From assembly GCF_003149085.1 (NCBI RefSeq), contig NZ_QGDT01000002.1, positions 503,508-567,507 on the forward strand: a stretch of DNA of 64,000 bases, given 5' to 3'. The stretch comes from Dyadobacter jejuensis. GTDB taxonomy: Bacteria > Bacteroidota > Bacteroidia > Cytophagales > Spirosomataceae. The notes under the pieces were generated by a model that worked only from the letters and a program-made list of their open reading frames with translations, did not search any database and had not been told where the DNA came from. The position numbers and the translations under genes were made by a program. Shown piece after piece: positions 7,628 to 15,320 of this stretch (the stretch's first letter is position 1; every line of letters begins with the position of its first letter).

Positions 7628-8299
7628 TTATTTTCCGAATAATCTAGCCCAAAACCCTTTAGCCTTCGCTTGTGTTTCTTGCAAGGTTTCTCTTACTTCA
7701 TCTTTAAGTTCAGACAGTTCCATTTCAGCCTTGGCCTGCATTTCCTTCGCCTTGGCTTGGGTCTCTCTTAAAACCTCCTCCGCTTTATCCTTGGCATCTT
7801 CATAGGCCTCTGAAGCATCTTCCTTCAGGTCGTCTAACTTGGCTGCCGCTTCGGCCTTAAACGCTTCTACATCTTCCTTTAAGTCTTGCGACAATTCCTT
7901 AGCCTTCGCCTGAGCCTCATCCAGCTTTTCGGAGGCCTCTTCTTTCAAGTGTTCGGCCCGCTCGGACATTTCATCGGCCATTTCCCTTACTTTCTCCTTC
8001 CCCGAGGCAATGTTGAGTTCTACTTCATTCTGCAATTGAGAGGCCTTATCCGACAAATCGGCGGTTATGTCTTCCACCTGTCCCTTTATGCCGGCACCGC
8101 TTTCGTTTATTGAGTCCTTGATATCGGCATTTATCCCTTCGTCTGATATCTTTTCAGACGCATCTTGGACGACCCCCTCCACCTCTTTTGAGATATCCTC
8201 TACCGATTTGGCTGGCTCAGAGGCCATATCTTCAATCGCTTGCTTTTTTTTATTCAACAAATCATCCGATTCATCCGATGCCGGTTTTATGTCAGACAT
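7628..8299 (-). CDS. LEA/apolipoprotein-like coiled-coil protein
   Basis: A 223-residue, highly charged protein, almost wholly helical from residue 25 onward, built of irregular Ala/Lys/Glu/Asp repeats in steps of about 11 residues (units such as ETQAKAKEMQAKAE and ETQAKAKGFW). This is the pattern of late-embryogenesis-abundant and apolipoprotein A1-like proteins. It lacks a signal peptide. The short C-terminal end FWARLFGK is aromatic and basic and may touch a membrane. I chose the ATG at 8297-8299 (MSDIKPASDE), because the 8 codons before it overlap nothing useful and the promoter at 8337-8368 fits this start. A role in desiccation or membrane protection is inference from composition. Confidence 0.65.
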   Translation of the reverse strand: MSDIKPASDESDDLLNKKKQAIEDMASEPAKSVEDISKEVEGVVQDASEKISDEGINADIKDSINESGAGIKGQVEDITADLSDKASQLQNEVELNIASGKEKVREMADEMSERAEHLKEEASEKLDEAQAKAKELSQDLKEDVEAFKAEAAAKLDDLKEDASEAYEDAKDKAEEVLRETQAKAKEMQAKAEMELSELKDEVRETLQETQAKAKGFWARLFGK

Positions 8300-8336
8300 G
8301 GCCCTGTAGTTTAAGTGAAACAAATTGGAAACAGAC

Positions 8337-8368
8337 TAAAGCTACAAAGTTGCTGCCAAACCTGCAAA
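8337..8368 (-). promoter_or_regulatory. Candidate promoter for the coiled-coil protein gene
   Basis: On the minus strand TTTG (8365-8368) is followed after 20 bases by TAGCTTTA (8337-8344), a 7 of 8 match to TAnnTTTG. The predicted start near 8330 is about 30 bases before the chosen ATG at 8299. Confidence 0.5.
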
Positions 8369-8388
8369 GATTTAGAATATGATTTTTA

Positions 8389-8961
8389 TCAAGCTAACCT
8401 TCTTATGATCAATTTTTTAACTACTTCGTAGAATTGTTCCGGCATTAAGGTCCTCCATCCTAAGAATTCGAGGGTTCCACCAAAATTAATGTAATAATCT
8501 AGCCTAAATTTATCCCATTCCTGGCAGATATGCAGTCTGAAATTCAATGCGGTAATCCAGCCATCTTCTACTTCTTCAAACCACTCGGCATAGTAATCGT
8601 CAGAATCGGTATTTCCATGAAAATCGAGTACATTCTCCCCTAAGAGTATAAACTGGTTGACCCCTTCGGCTAAAATAGGGTCGATCACCTGTCTTTTGAA
8701 GAACATAATATCATTATGAATGGCATCGTTCCATTCACCAAAAAGCTCAATGATAGCGAAAGCCTTGGTATAATCTACATAAAGCACTTTTACATAGAGC
8801 GTCTCCGTCCCAATAAAATCCCATAAGGGGTGCACATAATAGCCGTAAATATCATTCTCGTAATAATTGAGGTTATACGTACGCTTATAGAAGGGCGATC
8901 GCTTATCGCGGCTAGCTACATAGTATTTCTCCCAATTATAGTATGGTTCTATTTCTTGCAT
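8389..8961 (-). CDS. Conserved hypothetical protein of Bacteroidota
   Basis: I place the start at the ATG at 8959-8961 (MQEIEPYYNWEKYY), giving 190 residues. The 27 codons upstream of it would overlap the terminator hairpin of the next gene. The protein is soluble, acidic and very rich in Tyr, Trp and Phe (DDYYAEWFEEVEDGW, IYGYYVHPLWD), with no signal peptide or membrane helix. It resembles a conserved single-copy cytoplasmic family seen in many Cytophagales and relatives, for which I know no function. It is transcribed alone. Confidence 0.65.
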   Translation of the reverse strand: MQEIEPYYNWEKYYVASRDKRSPFYKRTYNLNYYENDIYGYYVHPLWDFIGTETLYVKVLYVDYTKAFAIIELFGEWNDAIHNDIMFFKRQVIDPILAEGVNQFILLGENVLDFHGNTDSDDYYAEWFEEVEDGWITALNFRLHICQEWDKFRLDYYINFGGTLEFLGWRTLMPEQFYEVVKKLIIRRLA

Positions 8962-9027
8962 GGTTCCATTGGTTTGTAATAAAGGCCATCCAAATTCTAT
9001 TCCAGGCGCTAATATACCCCTTGCAAC

Positions 9028-9065
9028 AAAAAAGCACAGCAATCCGATTCGATTGTCTGTGCCTT
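9028..9065 (-). terminator. Terminator of the minus-strand DUF1080 gene
   Basis: On the minus strand GCACAG and CTGTGC pair, and the stem extends inward through CAATC/GATTG with one bulge. A run of six T follows. It sits 23-60 bases past the stop at 9088. Confidence 0.75.
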
Positions 9066-9087
9066 TTTAAAAATAATTATTACCAGC

Positions 9088-9852
9088 CTATAATTCACGA
9101 ATCCATATATTCCTGAAACTGGTGGTATTATTATGATCCTGCAACAAGATGGGACCTCGGCCATGTGGCTCAATGGTAGGCTGGCCTACATAAGGAGTAG
9201 TTCCCTGAATCATGGTATGGTTCTGTACCAACACGCCATTATGCAAAACCGTAATATAAGGAGGAATGGTCATCATGCCATCCTTATTGAAGTGAGGAGC
9301 CGTATAGACTACGTCATAGGTTTGCCACTCTCCAGGACCTTTGCTGGCATTGACCAACGGCATGGTTTGCTTATATATAGAGCCTGCCTGTCCGTTGGAA
9401 TAGGTCCTATTATTATAACTATCCAATACCTGAAGTTCATAAATCCCCTGCATAAACACGCCACTATTACCCCGGCCTTGACCATTCCCATCGACTACGG
9501 CAGGGGTACGCCATTCGATATGCAATTGATAATCGCCGAAGTTTTGCTTGGTCTTAATATTACCCGACTTAGGTACCACGGTCATAATACCGTCACTTAC
9601 CGTCCAGGGTGCAGGTGAGCTTTTGCCATCTGCCAAAACCCAGTTGTCCAAATTGCGACCATCGAATAATACAATGGCGTCCGAAGGTGCGGTAAACCCT
9701 GACACCGACTGATCGGCTTTCCCCGCCGTAACGATTCTGGGCTCAGGAGACCATAATTCACTCGACTCTGGAGTTTGCTTTTTGGGTTGAAGCTGTGCTT
9801 GCGCGGCAGCTACCGAAAGTAGGCCGACAATTACTAATGATAATCGTTTCAT
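9088..9852 (-). CDS. DUF1080 / 3-keto-disaccharide hydrolase family protein, secreted
   Basis: A 254-residue protein from the ATG at 9850-9852, with a signal peptide (MKRLSLVIVGLLSVAAAQAQ). The rest is one DUF1080 domain: AIVLFDGRNLDNWVLADG near the start, then GDYQLHIEWRTP, GNSGVFMQGIYELQVLDSY, EWQTYDVVYTAPHF and GPILLQDHNNTTSFRNIWIRE. This laminarinase-like jelly roll is known in the Bacteroidota to cleave 3-keto-glycosides. It should act in the periplasm or on the surface on oxidised glycosides. It lies divergent from the LacI regulator, and a second DUF1080 protein follows that regulator, so shared regulation is likely. Confidence 0.85.
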   Translation of the reverse strand: MKRLSLVIVGLLSVAAAQAQLQPKKQTPESSELWSPEPRIVTAGKADQSVSGFTAPSDAIVLFDGRNLDNWVLADGKSSPAPWTVSDGIMTVVPKSGNIKTKQNFGDYQLHIEWRTPAVVDGNGQGRGNSGVFMQGIYELQVLDSYNNRTYSNGQAGSIYKQTMPLVNASKGPGEWQTYDVVYTAPHFNKDGMMTIPPYITVLHNGVLVQNHTMIQGTTPYVGQPTIEPHGRGPILLQDHNNTTSFRNIWIREL

Positions 9853-10234
9853 AAAAAATATTTTTTTGGTAAAAGTAAGAAGCAAATCAGGAGTCAATTT
9901 TACTCATAGATACTCCTTGGCCACGCCCCTTGGAATAAGAAACTCCTTGGTACGCACCATCTGCTCTATAATCTCAAAGCTAAAATAATTCAAAATATAT
10001 TACAATGCTAAATCGTTTTATTGTTAATTTGCCAGTTAATAGGTAAAAATAAGCGGGTAATATCTTTTTGTGGAGACATTGTATGCCCCCTCTATAGACC
10101 ATGAATCGTCTATATTACAGGCATTTAATTAAGAACAAAACCGATCAGCCCTAGTAAAATGGCTTCCATCATAGCGGAGGCTAGCCAGGGTACGAGTACA
10201 AGATTTAATTAGGAAAATAGCGAGAAGTAACGGT
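9853..10234. other. Divergent intergenic region between DUF1080 and lacI-type genes
   Basis: This 382-base stretch carries no gene. It includes two direct copies of ACTCCTTGG (9912-9920 and 9942-9950) 30 bases apart, and an imperfect CG-centred palindrome at 10009-10020. No complete TTTG/TAnnTTTG promoter was found. The direct repeats and palindrome lie between the divergent starts, where a LacI-type repressor would act. Confidence 0.4.
10009..10020. promoter_or_regulatory. Candidate LacI-family operator
   Basis: TAAATCGTTTTA is a near-palindrome with a central CG (10 of 12 positions symmetric), the form bound by LacI/PurR regulators. It lies 215 bases before the regulator's start and 157 bases from the DUF1080 start. 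There is only one copy, so support is weak. Confidence 0.25.
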
Positions 10235-11266
10235 ATGAAAAAGTTGTCTATACGAGACATCGGCAGGGAACTGGGCGTTTCAATCACCACAGTTTCTTTT
10301 ATCCTCAATGGCAAAGCCAAGGAGAAAAGGATTTCCGAAGCCCTTACGAAAAAGGTTTTAGATTTCGTAGAGAAGGTTAACTATACCCCCAATGTAATGG
10401 CGCAAGCCTTGCGAACGGGAAAGTCAAAATTAATTTGCCTGATGGTAGAAGACATCTCCAATAACTTCTTCTTCTCGCAAGTAGCCCGCCTTATCGAAGA
10501 AAAGGCGCATAGCAATGGCTACCGGGTAATTTTTTGTAGTACCGACAATGACAAAACAAAGACCAAGGAGCTCATTAAGTTGTTTCGCGATCGATTGATC
10601 GATGGGTATATCATTACCCCTCCCGAGGGGATCGAAAAAGAAATCGTCCGACTCCTCGACGACAATATCCCCGTCATACTTGCCGATAGAAACTTGCCCG
10701 GCTTACGGTGTAGCTCGGTGATGGTCGACAATTACGAGAGTTCCTTCAACGCCACCCAGCACCTTATAAACCAAGGGTTTGAAAATATTTCGTATTTTTC
10801 TATAGAATCCAACCAGCCGCAAATGGCAGACCGGCTCAGAGGCTATGAGTCGGCGATGGCCAATGCCAACAGACAGCCCTTGGTAAAAAACCTGGACTAT
10901 TATGCTCCGGCCGAAAAGAATATCGAACAGATAAGCGACTATATTCAGCAGAACCCTCAAATAGATGCCATATTTTTTGCCACCAACTACATCTGCAACT
11001 GGGGGCTTGAAGTACTGAGAAAATTGAAATATAAAATACCCGATCGGGTTGGACTGGTTTCTTACGACGATACCAATCTATTTAAATTGTACAATCCATC
11101 GATAACGGCAGTAGCTCAGCCTATAGAACAGATTTCGGAAAACATCCTTAGACTGATGCTGGACACCCTGCACGGAAAATACGAAGCCAAGGAAGTCCAT
11201 GAAGTAGTAGTGCCCGCCCGCCTGTTGGTACGTGAGTCGTCGATTCGGCAGGTAGTACCCGCTTAA
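10235..11266 (+). CDS. LacI-family transcriptional regulator
   Basis: A 343-residue regulator with an N-terminal helix-turn-helix (LSIRDIGRELGVSITTVSFILNG split over residues 4-26) and the hinge segment YTPNVMAQALRTGKS. A periplasmic-binding-protein-like sensor domain follows from about residue 62 (ICLMVEDISNNFFFSQVARL to the end). In this family, binding of a sugar-derived ligand to the C-terminal domain releases or promotes DNA binding. It sits between two DUF1080 genes, divergent from one and 46 bases upstream of the other on the same strand, so it probably controls both along with the cytochrome-linked dehydrogenase. The ligand is not deducible. Confidence 0.9.
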   Translation: MKKLSIRDIGRELGVSITTVSFILNGKAKEKRISEALTKKVLDFVEKVNYTPNVMAQALRTGKSKLICLMVEDISNNFFFSQVARLIEEKAHSNGYRVIFCSTDNDKTKTKELIKLFRDRLIDGYIITPPEGIEKEIVRLLDDNIPVILADRNLPGLRCSSVMVDNYESSFNATQHLINQGFENISYFSIESNQPQMADRLRGYESAMANANRQPLVKNLDYYAPAEKNIEQISDYIQQNPQIDAIFFATNYICNWGLEVLRKLKYKIPDRVGLVSYDDTNLFKLYNPSITAVAQPIEQISENILRLMLDTLHGKYEAKEVHEVVVPARLLVRESSIRQVVPA

Positions 11267-11312
11267 TCTTTTTTCCAATATAATTGTAAATAACCATTTC
11301 TAACCTATAAAT

Positions 11313-13154
11313 ATGTACAACTCAAAAAGAAAAGCCCTTTTTGCCGTTCTGATCGGTTTGGCTTCCTGTTTTCCAGCGCACTTCGCCTTGGCACAAACGA
11401 TAAGCCTGGGTAGTCTGAACGATTTTAAATCACCCCCGTCTAACTGGAAAGTGGTAGGTGATGCCACCGTCCAACTGGACAAAGAAAACGCCATGACCGC
11501 CAAAGCGGGTGAAGGCATTCTGATGAACACCCATCAAAAAGGCAAGTATGGGAGTCAATATGAGCTAGTGTCCAAATTACAGCACGGAGACTTGGACCTT
11601 GAGATGGACTTTATGATGGCCAAAGGTTCCAACTCCGGTATTTACCTCCAAGGCAACTATGAAGTCCAGCTGCTCGATAGCTGGGGAAAGAAGTCGGTCA
11701 ATTATGGTGATTGTGGTGGGATATACCATCGCTGGGACGACGCTCGCCCCGAAGGCGAAAAAGGCTATGAGGGCTATGGTCCTCGCTACAACGTAGCCAA
11801 AGCGCCAGGGCTATGGCAACATATCAAGATTTCGTATCAGGCCCCCCGATTCGACGCCAATGGTAACAAAATCGCCAATGCCCGATTCTTGAAGGTAGAA
11901 TTGAATGGAATTACCATTCACGACAACGTGGAGGTGAGTGGCCCTACCCGGGGTGCCATGTCGGCCAAAGATGTGGCCTTCGGCCCCATACGTATCCAAG
12001 GCGACCATGGATCCCTCGCCATCCGGAACCTAACCGTCAACAATTTTGACAAAAAACCGGGTGTACTGAAGGACCTCACTTATAAGACCTATTACGGATC
12101 TATAGAGGAGAATGCCGACCTTTCTCAACTAACACCGGCTCAAACAGGCAGCAGCCCGGCATTGACCTGGGAAGTATTAAACGAAAACAATAATTTCAGC
12201 CTGGTGTATAACGGACAGTATGAGGTGGCTACTGCGGGCACCTATCACTTTAAGTTGCAGGCGGCAGGAAACTCTTACCTAAAGATAGATGGTAAAACGG
12301 TACTCCCTACGGCTTGGAAAAACAGCAATGAGAGACGCACCGTAGATGTAGAGCTTACTGCTGGACAGCACACCATAGAAATACTCAATAACAAGCGTGA
12401 CGGATGGTTAAAACCAAGCCTGGGCCTATGGGTATCGGGACCTGGCTTCCGTGAAGTAGGCTACAACACCAAGGGCGCTTCTGTGGGTGGCGGCGGCACC
12501 GACCCCATCCTTATCGAAGCTACTTCGCCTACTGTAACGCGTAGCTTCATGGATTTCAGATTGACGCCCAAGTCTAAAAATCACCGCGTGGTACATGCCG
12601 TATCGGTTGGTAACCCTGCCAATATTCATTATACCTACGATATGGATAATGGAGCAGTATTTCAGGTATGGCGTGGGGACTTCCTGGACGCTACCCCCAT
12701 GTGGCACAGCCGCGGCGACGGTTCTTCCCGTCCCTTGGGAAGTGTAGAACGCCTTGGCGACGAAATGCTCCTAGGAATGGCGCCCAAAAACGCTGCCTGG
12801 GTAACGGACACCACCGGTAGCCAGTACCGCCCAAAGGGTTATGAATTAGACGAGAATGGCATCCCGACCTTCCGCTATGAGGCCTTTGGAACGAATATTA
12901 CCGACCACCTGGCCATCGTAGATGGAAAGTACCTGGAAAGGACCCTTACTCAGTCCCAGGTAGTTGGTGGCCTAACGGCGCGAGTGGCTCAAGGAACCAA
13001 AATAGAAAAAGTAGCCAACAACTTGTATGCAGTTAACGACAAAAGCTACTACATTCAGTTGGACGAAAAAGCCGAAATCAGAACGGTAAATGGCCAACAA
13101 GAACTTTTAGTACCGTTGAAAAACAAGGAAACCAAATATGCCATCCTATTCTGA
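11313..13154 (+). CDS. DUF1080 protein with PA14-like domain, secreted
   Basis: A 613-residue protein with a signal peptide (residues 1-28, ending FALAQ). A DUF1080 domain covers about 33-250 (GSNSGIYLQGNYEVQLLDSW, YNVAKAPGLWQHIKISYQAP). A PA14/GLEYA-like beta domain follows at about 258-385 (FSLVYNGQYEVATAGTYHF, YLKIDGKTVL, VELTAGQHTIEI), then a roughly 220-residue C-terminal part I do not recognise. PA14 domains often bind carbohydrate, so a keto-glycoside hydrolase guided to a polymer is a reasonable reading. It is followed after 25 bases by the cytochrome-fused dehydrogenase-like gene and probably shares its transcript. Confidence 0.8.
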   Translation: MYNSKRKALFAVLIGLASCFPAHFALAQTISLGSLNDFKSPPSNWKVVGDATVQLDKENAMTAKAGEGILMNTHQKGKYGSQYELVSKLQHGDLDLEMDFMMAKGSNSGIYLQGNYEVQLLDSWGKKSVNYGDCGGIYHRWDDARPEGEKGYEGYGPRYNVAKAPGLWQHIKISYQAPRFDANGNKIANARFLKVELNGITIHDNVEVSGPTRGAMSAKDVAFGPIRIQGDHGSLAIRNLTVNNFDKKPGVLKDLTYKTYYGSIEENADLSQLTPAQTGSSPALTWEVLNENNNFSLVYNGQYEVATAGTYHFKLQAAGNSYLKIDGKTVLPTAWKNSNERRTVDVELTAGQHTIEILNNKRDGWLKPSLGLWVSGPGFREVGYNTKGASVGGGGTDPILIEATSPTVTRSFMDFRLTPKSKNHRVVHAVSVGNPANIHYTYDMDNGAVFQVWRGDFLDATPMWHSRGDGSSRPLGSVERLGDEMLLGMAPKNAAWVTDTTGSQYRPKGYELDENGIPTFRYEAFGTNITDHLAIVDGKYLERTLTQSQVVGGLTARVAQGTKIEKVANNLYAVNDKSYYIQLDEKAEIRTVNGQQELLVPLKNKETKYAILF

Positions 13155-13179
13155 TAAACGCCTGAAAAATAAATATAAA

Positions 13180-15108
13180 ATGAAAAAAATAGCACAAATA
13201 ATCATCCTCATCTTGGCTGTTATGCCCATGCTGAGGGCCCAGGAATCTCCTAAGGAAGAAGATTTTTATAAAATCGTCACCCCCCCTATTCCCGAGGGCA
13301 TTATATTAGAAGTCGGTGGGCTGATCACCTTACCAAACGGTAATTTGGCACTTTCGACGCGCCGTGGTGAAGTATGGATCGTAGAAAACCCCACGAGCAG
13401 CCGTCCTTACTTCAAAAAATTCGCTACAGGTATGCACGAAGTATTAGGACTAGCCTATAAAGAAGGCGCCTTATACTGTGCTCAGCGTGGAGAATTGACC
13501 AAGCTCATCGACAAAGATGGTGACGGACAAGCCGATGTATACGAAACGGTATATGCATGGCCTCTATCGGGACATTACCATGAGTACTCTTTTGGCCCCA
13601 AGCTGGCACCAGATGGAAGCTTTTTTGTGAGTGGTAACGTAGCCTTCGGCGACGAAGAATGGTGGAGAGGCGAAAGCCGTGTACCTGGCCGTGGCTGGAT
13701 CTTCCACATTACCAACGATGGTAAGTACGAGCCTTGGGCAACGGGGGTAAGATCTCCAGCGGGGATTAGTATGATCAACGGCGAGCTTTGGTATACCGAC
13801 AACCAAGGCGACTGGCAGGGTACAGGAGGAATTTTCAGGGTTAAAAAAGGCGACTTTATGGGCCACCCTGCAGGACTACGCTGGGCCGAACTTCCAAACT
13901 CTCCTGTAAAGCTTACCGAAAAACAATTTTTCGCCGAACGCGACAATAGGCAGCACCGCGACGCCAACAACCGCGCCATTAAACCTGAAAACACGGGTAA
14001 TGAAGAACCTCAATTCCTGTATCAACTGAAGGAAAAGTATGATATGGTGCGCCTTCCGGCGGTATGGCTCCCTTACGGTGTACACGGCGTGTCTACGTCC
14101 GAACTCATACTGGACGATACCAAAGGAGGATTTGGCCCCTTCGAAGGACAGGTCTTCGTAGGAGATCAAGGACAGAGTAATATCATGCGGGTAGTACTGG
14201 AAGAGGTAAAAGGAGAGTACCAAGGTGCTTCAATAGGGTTCCGCAGTGGATTCCAGTCGGGTGTATTGCGTATGGCCTTCGATAAAGACGGATCGATGTA
14301 TGTAGGAGAAACCAACCGTGGTTGGGGCTCTGCCGGCGACGCCAACCAAGGACTTCAGCGCTTAGTATGGAATGGCCAAATGCCTTTCGAAATGTATACT
14401 GTAAAAGCCAAACCCGATGGTTTCGAAATCCAGTTCACCATGCCTGTCGATCGTAAATCAGCGGAAGACCTTAGCTCTTATTCTGTAAGTAGCTACTTGT
14501 ATAAGCACTACCCCGTATATGGTAGCCCGCCGATCAACACCGAAGAACTAAACATCAAAGGTGTGAAGGTATCCGAAGATGGAAAGACCGTTCGGTTGGT
14601 GATCGATAACCTACGCCAGTACTATGTACATAAGCTATCCCTCAACGGGGTAAGAGCCGCCAACAACTATTGGTCTCTGGTACATCCCGACGCTTATTAT
14701 ACCTTAAATAATATCCCGGATGGGGCAAAGCTCCCCGCTTCAGAATTGAAGACCACCCGGAGTACGAGCGTGAAAGCGGCTCCTAAAGCCCCTGCTAAAG
14801 AACATGTATCTCCAGACGGGAAAGGTCAAAAAACCGCTTCTGCCGCTACTCCTACTTGGGAAGAGGTGAAGCCCCTTTTGCAAAAAAACACTTGCCTGGC
14901 TTGCCATACCATCGATAAAAAAGTGGTAGGACCGTCTTACCAAGATGTGGCCAAAAGAAAATATACCAACCAGCAGATCGTAGACCTTATCTACAATCCT
15001 AAGCCCGAAAACTGGCCCGACTATGCGACCCCCATGGCTCCTATGGCTCAGGTTCCTAAGGCCGACGCTGCTAAGATCGCAGCATGGATTAACAGCCTCG
15101 CTAAATAA
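13180..15108 (+). CDS. Sorbosone dehydrogenase-like beta-propeller protein fused to cytochrome c
   Basis: From the ATG at 13180 the protein has 642 residues; an earlier in-frame ATG at 13138 lies inside the preceding gene and before the signal peptide (KKIAQIIILILAVMPMLRAQ). The central part looks like the six-bladed propeller of PQQ-dependent sugar or L-sorbosone dehydrogenases (GLAYKEGALYCAQRGELTKL, DGDGQADVYETV, WATGVRSPAGISM). The C-terminal 90 residues are a class I cytochrome c with C572-LA-C575-H576 and a later Met-rich loop (ATPMAPMAQV). A role in periplasmic sugar oxidation with electrons passed to its own heme is inferred from the fold and context. Whether it really binds PQQ is not visible. 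Confidence 0.75.
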   Translation: MKKIAQIIILILAVMPMLRAQESPKEEDFYKIVTPPIPEGIILEVGGLITLPNGNLALSTRRGEVWIVENPTSSRPYFKKFATGMHEVLGLAYKEGALYCAQRGELTKLIDKDGDGQADVYETVYAWPLSGHYHEYSFGPKLAPDGSFFVSGNVAFGDEEWWRGESRVPGRGWIFHITNDGKYEPWATGVRSPAGISMINGELWYTDNQGDWQGTGGIFRVKKGDFMGHPAGLRWAELPNSPVKLTEKQFFAERDNRQHRDANNRAIKPENTGNEEPQFLYQLKEKYDMVRLPAVWLPYGVHGVSTSELILDDTKGGFGPFEGQVFVGDQGQSNIMRVVLEEVKGEYQGASIGFRSGFQSGVLRMAFDKDGSMYVGETNRGWGSAGDANQGLQRLVWNGQMPFEMYTVKAKPDGFEIQFTMPVDRKSAEDLSSYSVSSYLYKHYPVYGSPPINTEELNIKGVKVSEDGKTVRLVIDNLRQYYVHKLSLNGVRAANNYWSLVHPDAYYTLNNIPDGAKLPASELKTTRSTSVKAAPKAPAKEHVSPDGKGQKTASAATPTWEEVKPLLQKNTCLACHTIDKKVVGPSYQDVAKRKYTNQQIVDLIYNPKPENWPDYATPMAPMAQVPKADAAKIAAWINSLAK

Positions 15109-15122
15109 GGCTTAGCCCCATT

Positions 15123-15180
15123 AAAAAAAGAGTGTGGAGCGCTTGGAAGTAATTCCTAAGCCTTCCACACTCTTTTTTTT
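15123..15180 (+). terminator. Terminator closing the DUF1080/dehydrogenase operon
   Basis: A 16-base arm at 15123-15138 (AAAAAAAGAGTGTGGA) pairs with the arm ending at 15180 (TCCACACT followed by CTTTTTTTT). A shorter inner pairing (CTTGGA and TCCTAAG) lies between them. It works well in both directions. Confidence 0.85.
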
Positions 15181-15204
15181 GAGGAGCCTCCCTCCTAAGG
15201 TATT

Positions 15205-15224
15205 GGGCTATCCGTGAATAGCCC
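15205..15224. repeat. Short hairpin upstream of the hybrid kinase gene
   Basis: GGGCTAT (15205-15211) and ATAGCCC (15218-15224) form a seven-base stem with a six-base loop, about 100 bases before the kinase start. No T-tract follows, so it is more likely regulatory or neutral than a terminator. Confidence 0.3.
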
Positions 15225-15320
15225 CATTTCGCCTACAGGCGCTACCAGCAACGAAAAACGAATATCCGCCGTTTTTTTGGTAACTTTCCTCATTAAAAGA
15301 CTCACTATTCGTCAAGCACC

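Noticed and set aside
8962..9042. Longer N-terminus for the conserved hypothetical gene at 8389-8961
   Set aside because: It would run into the DUF1080 terminator hairpin, and the segment has no conserved character.
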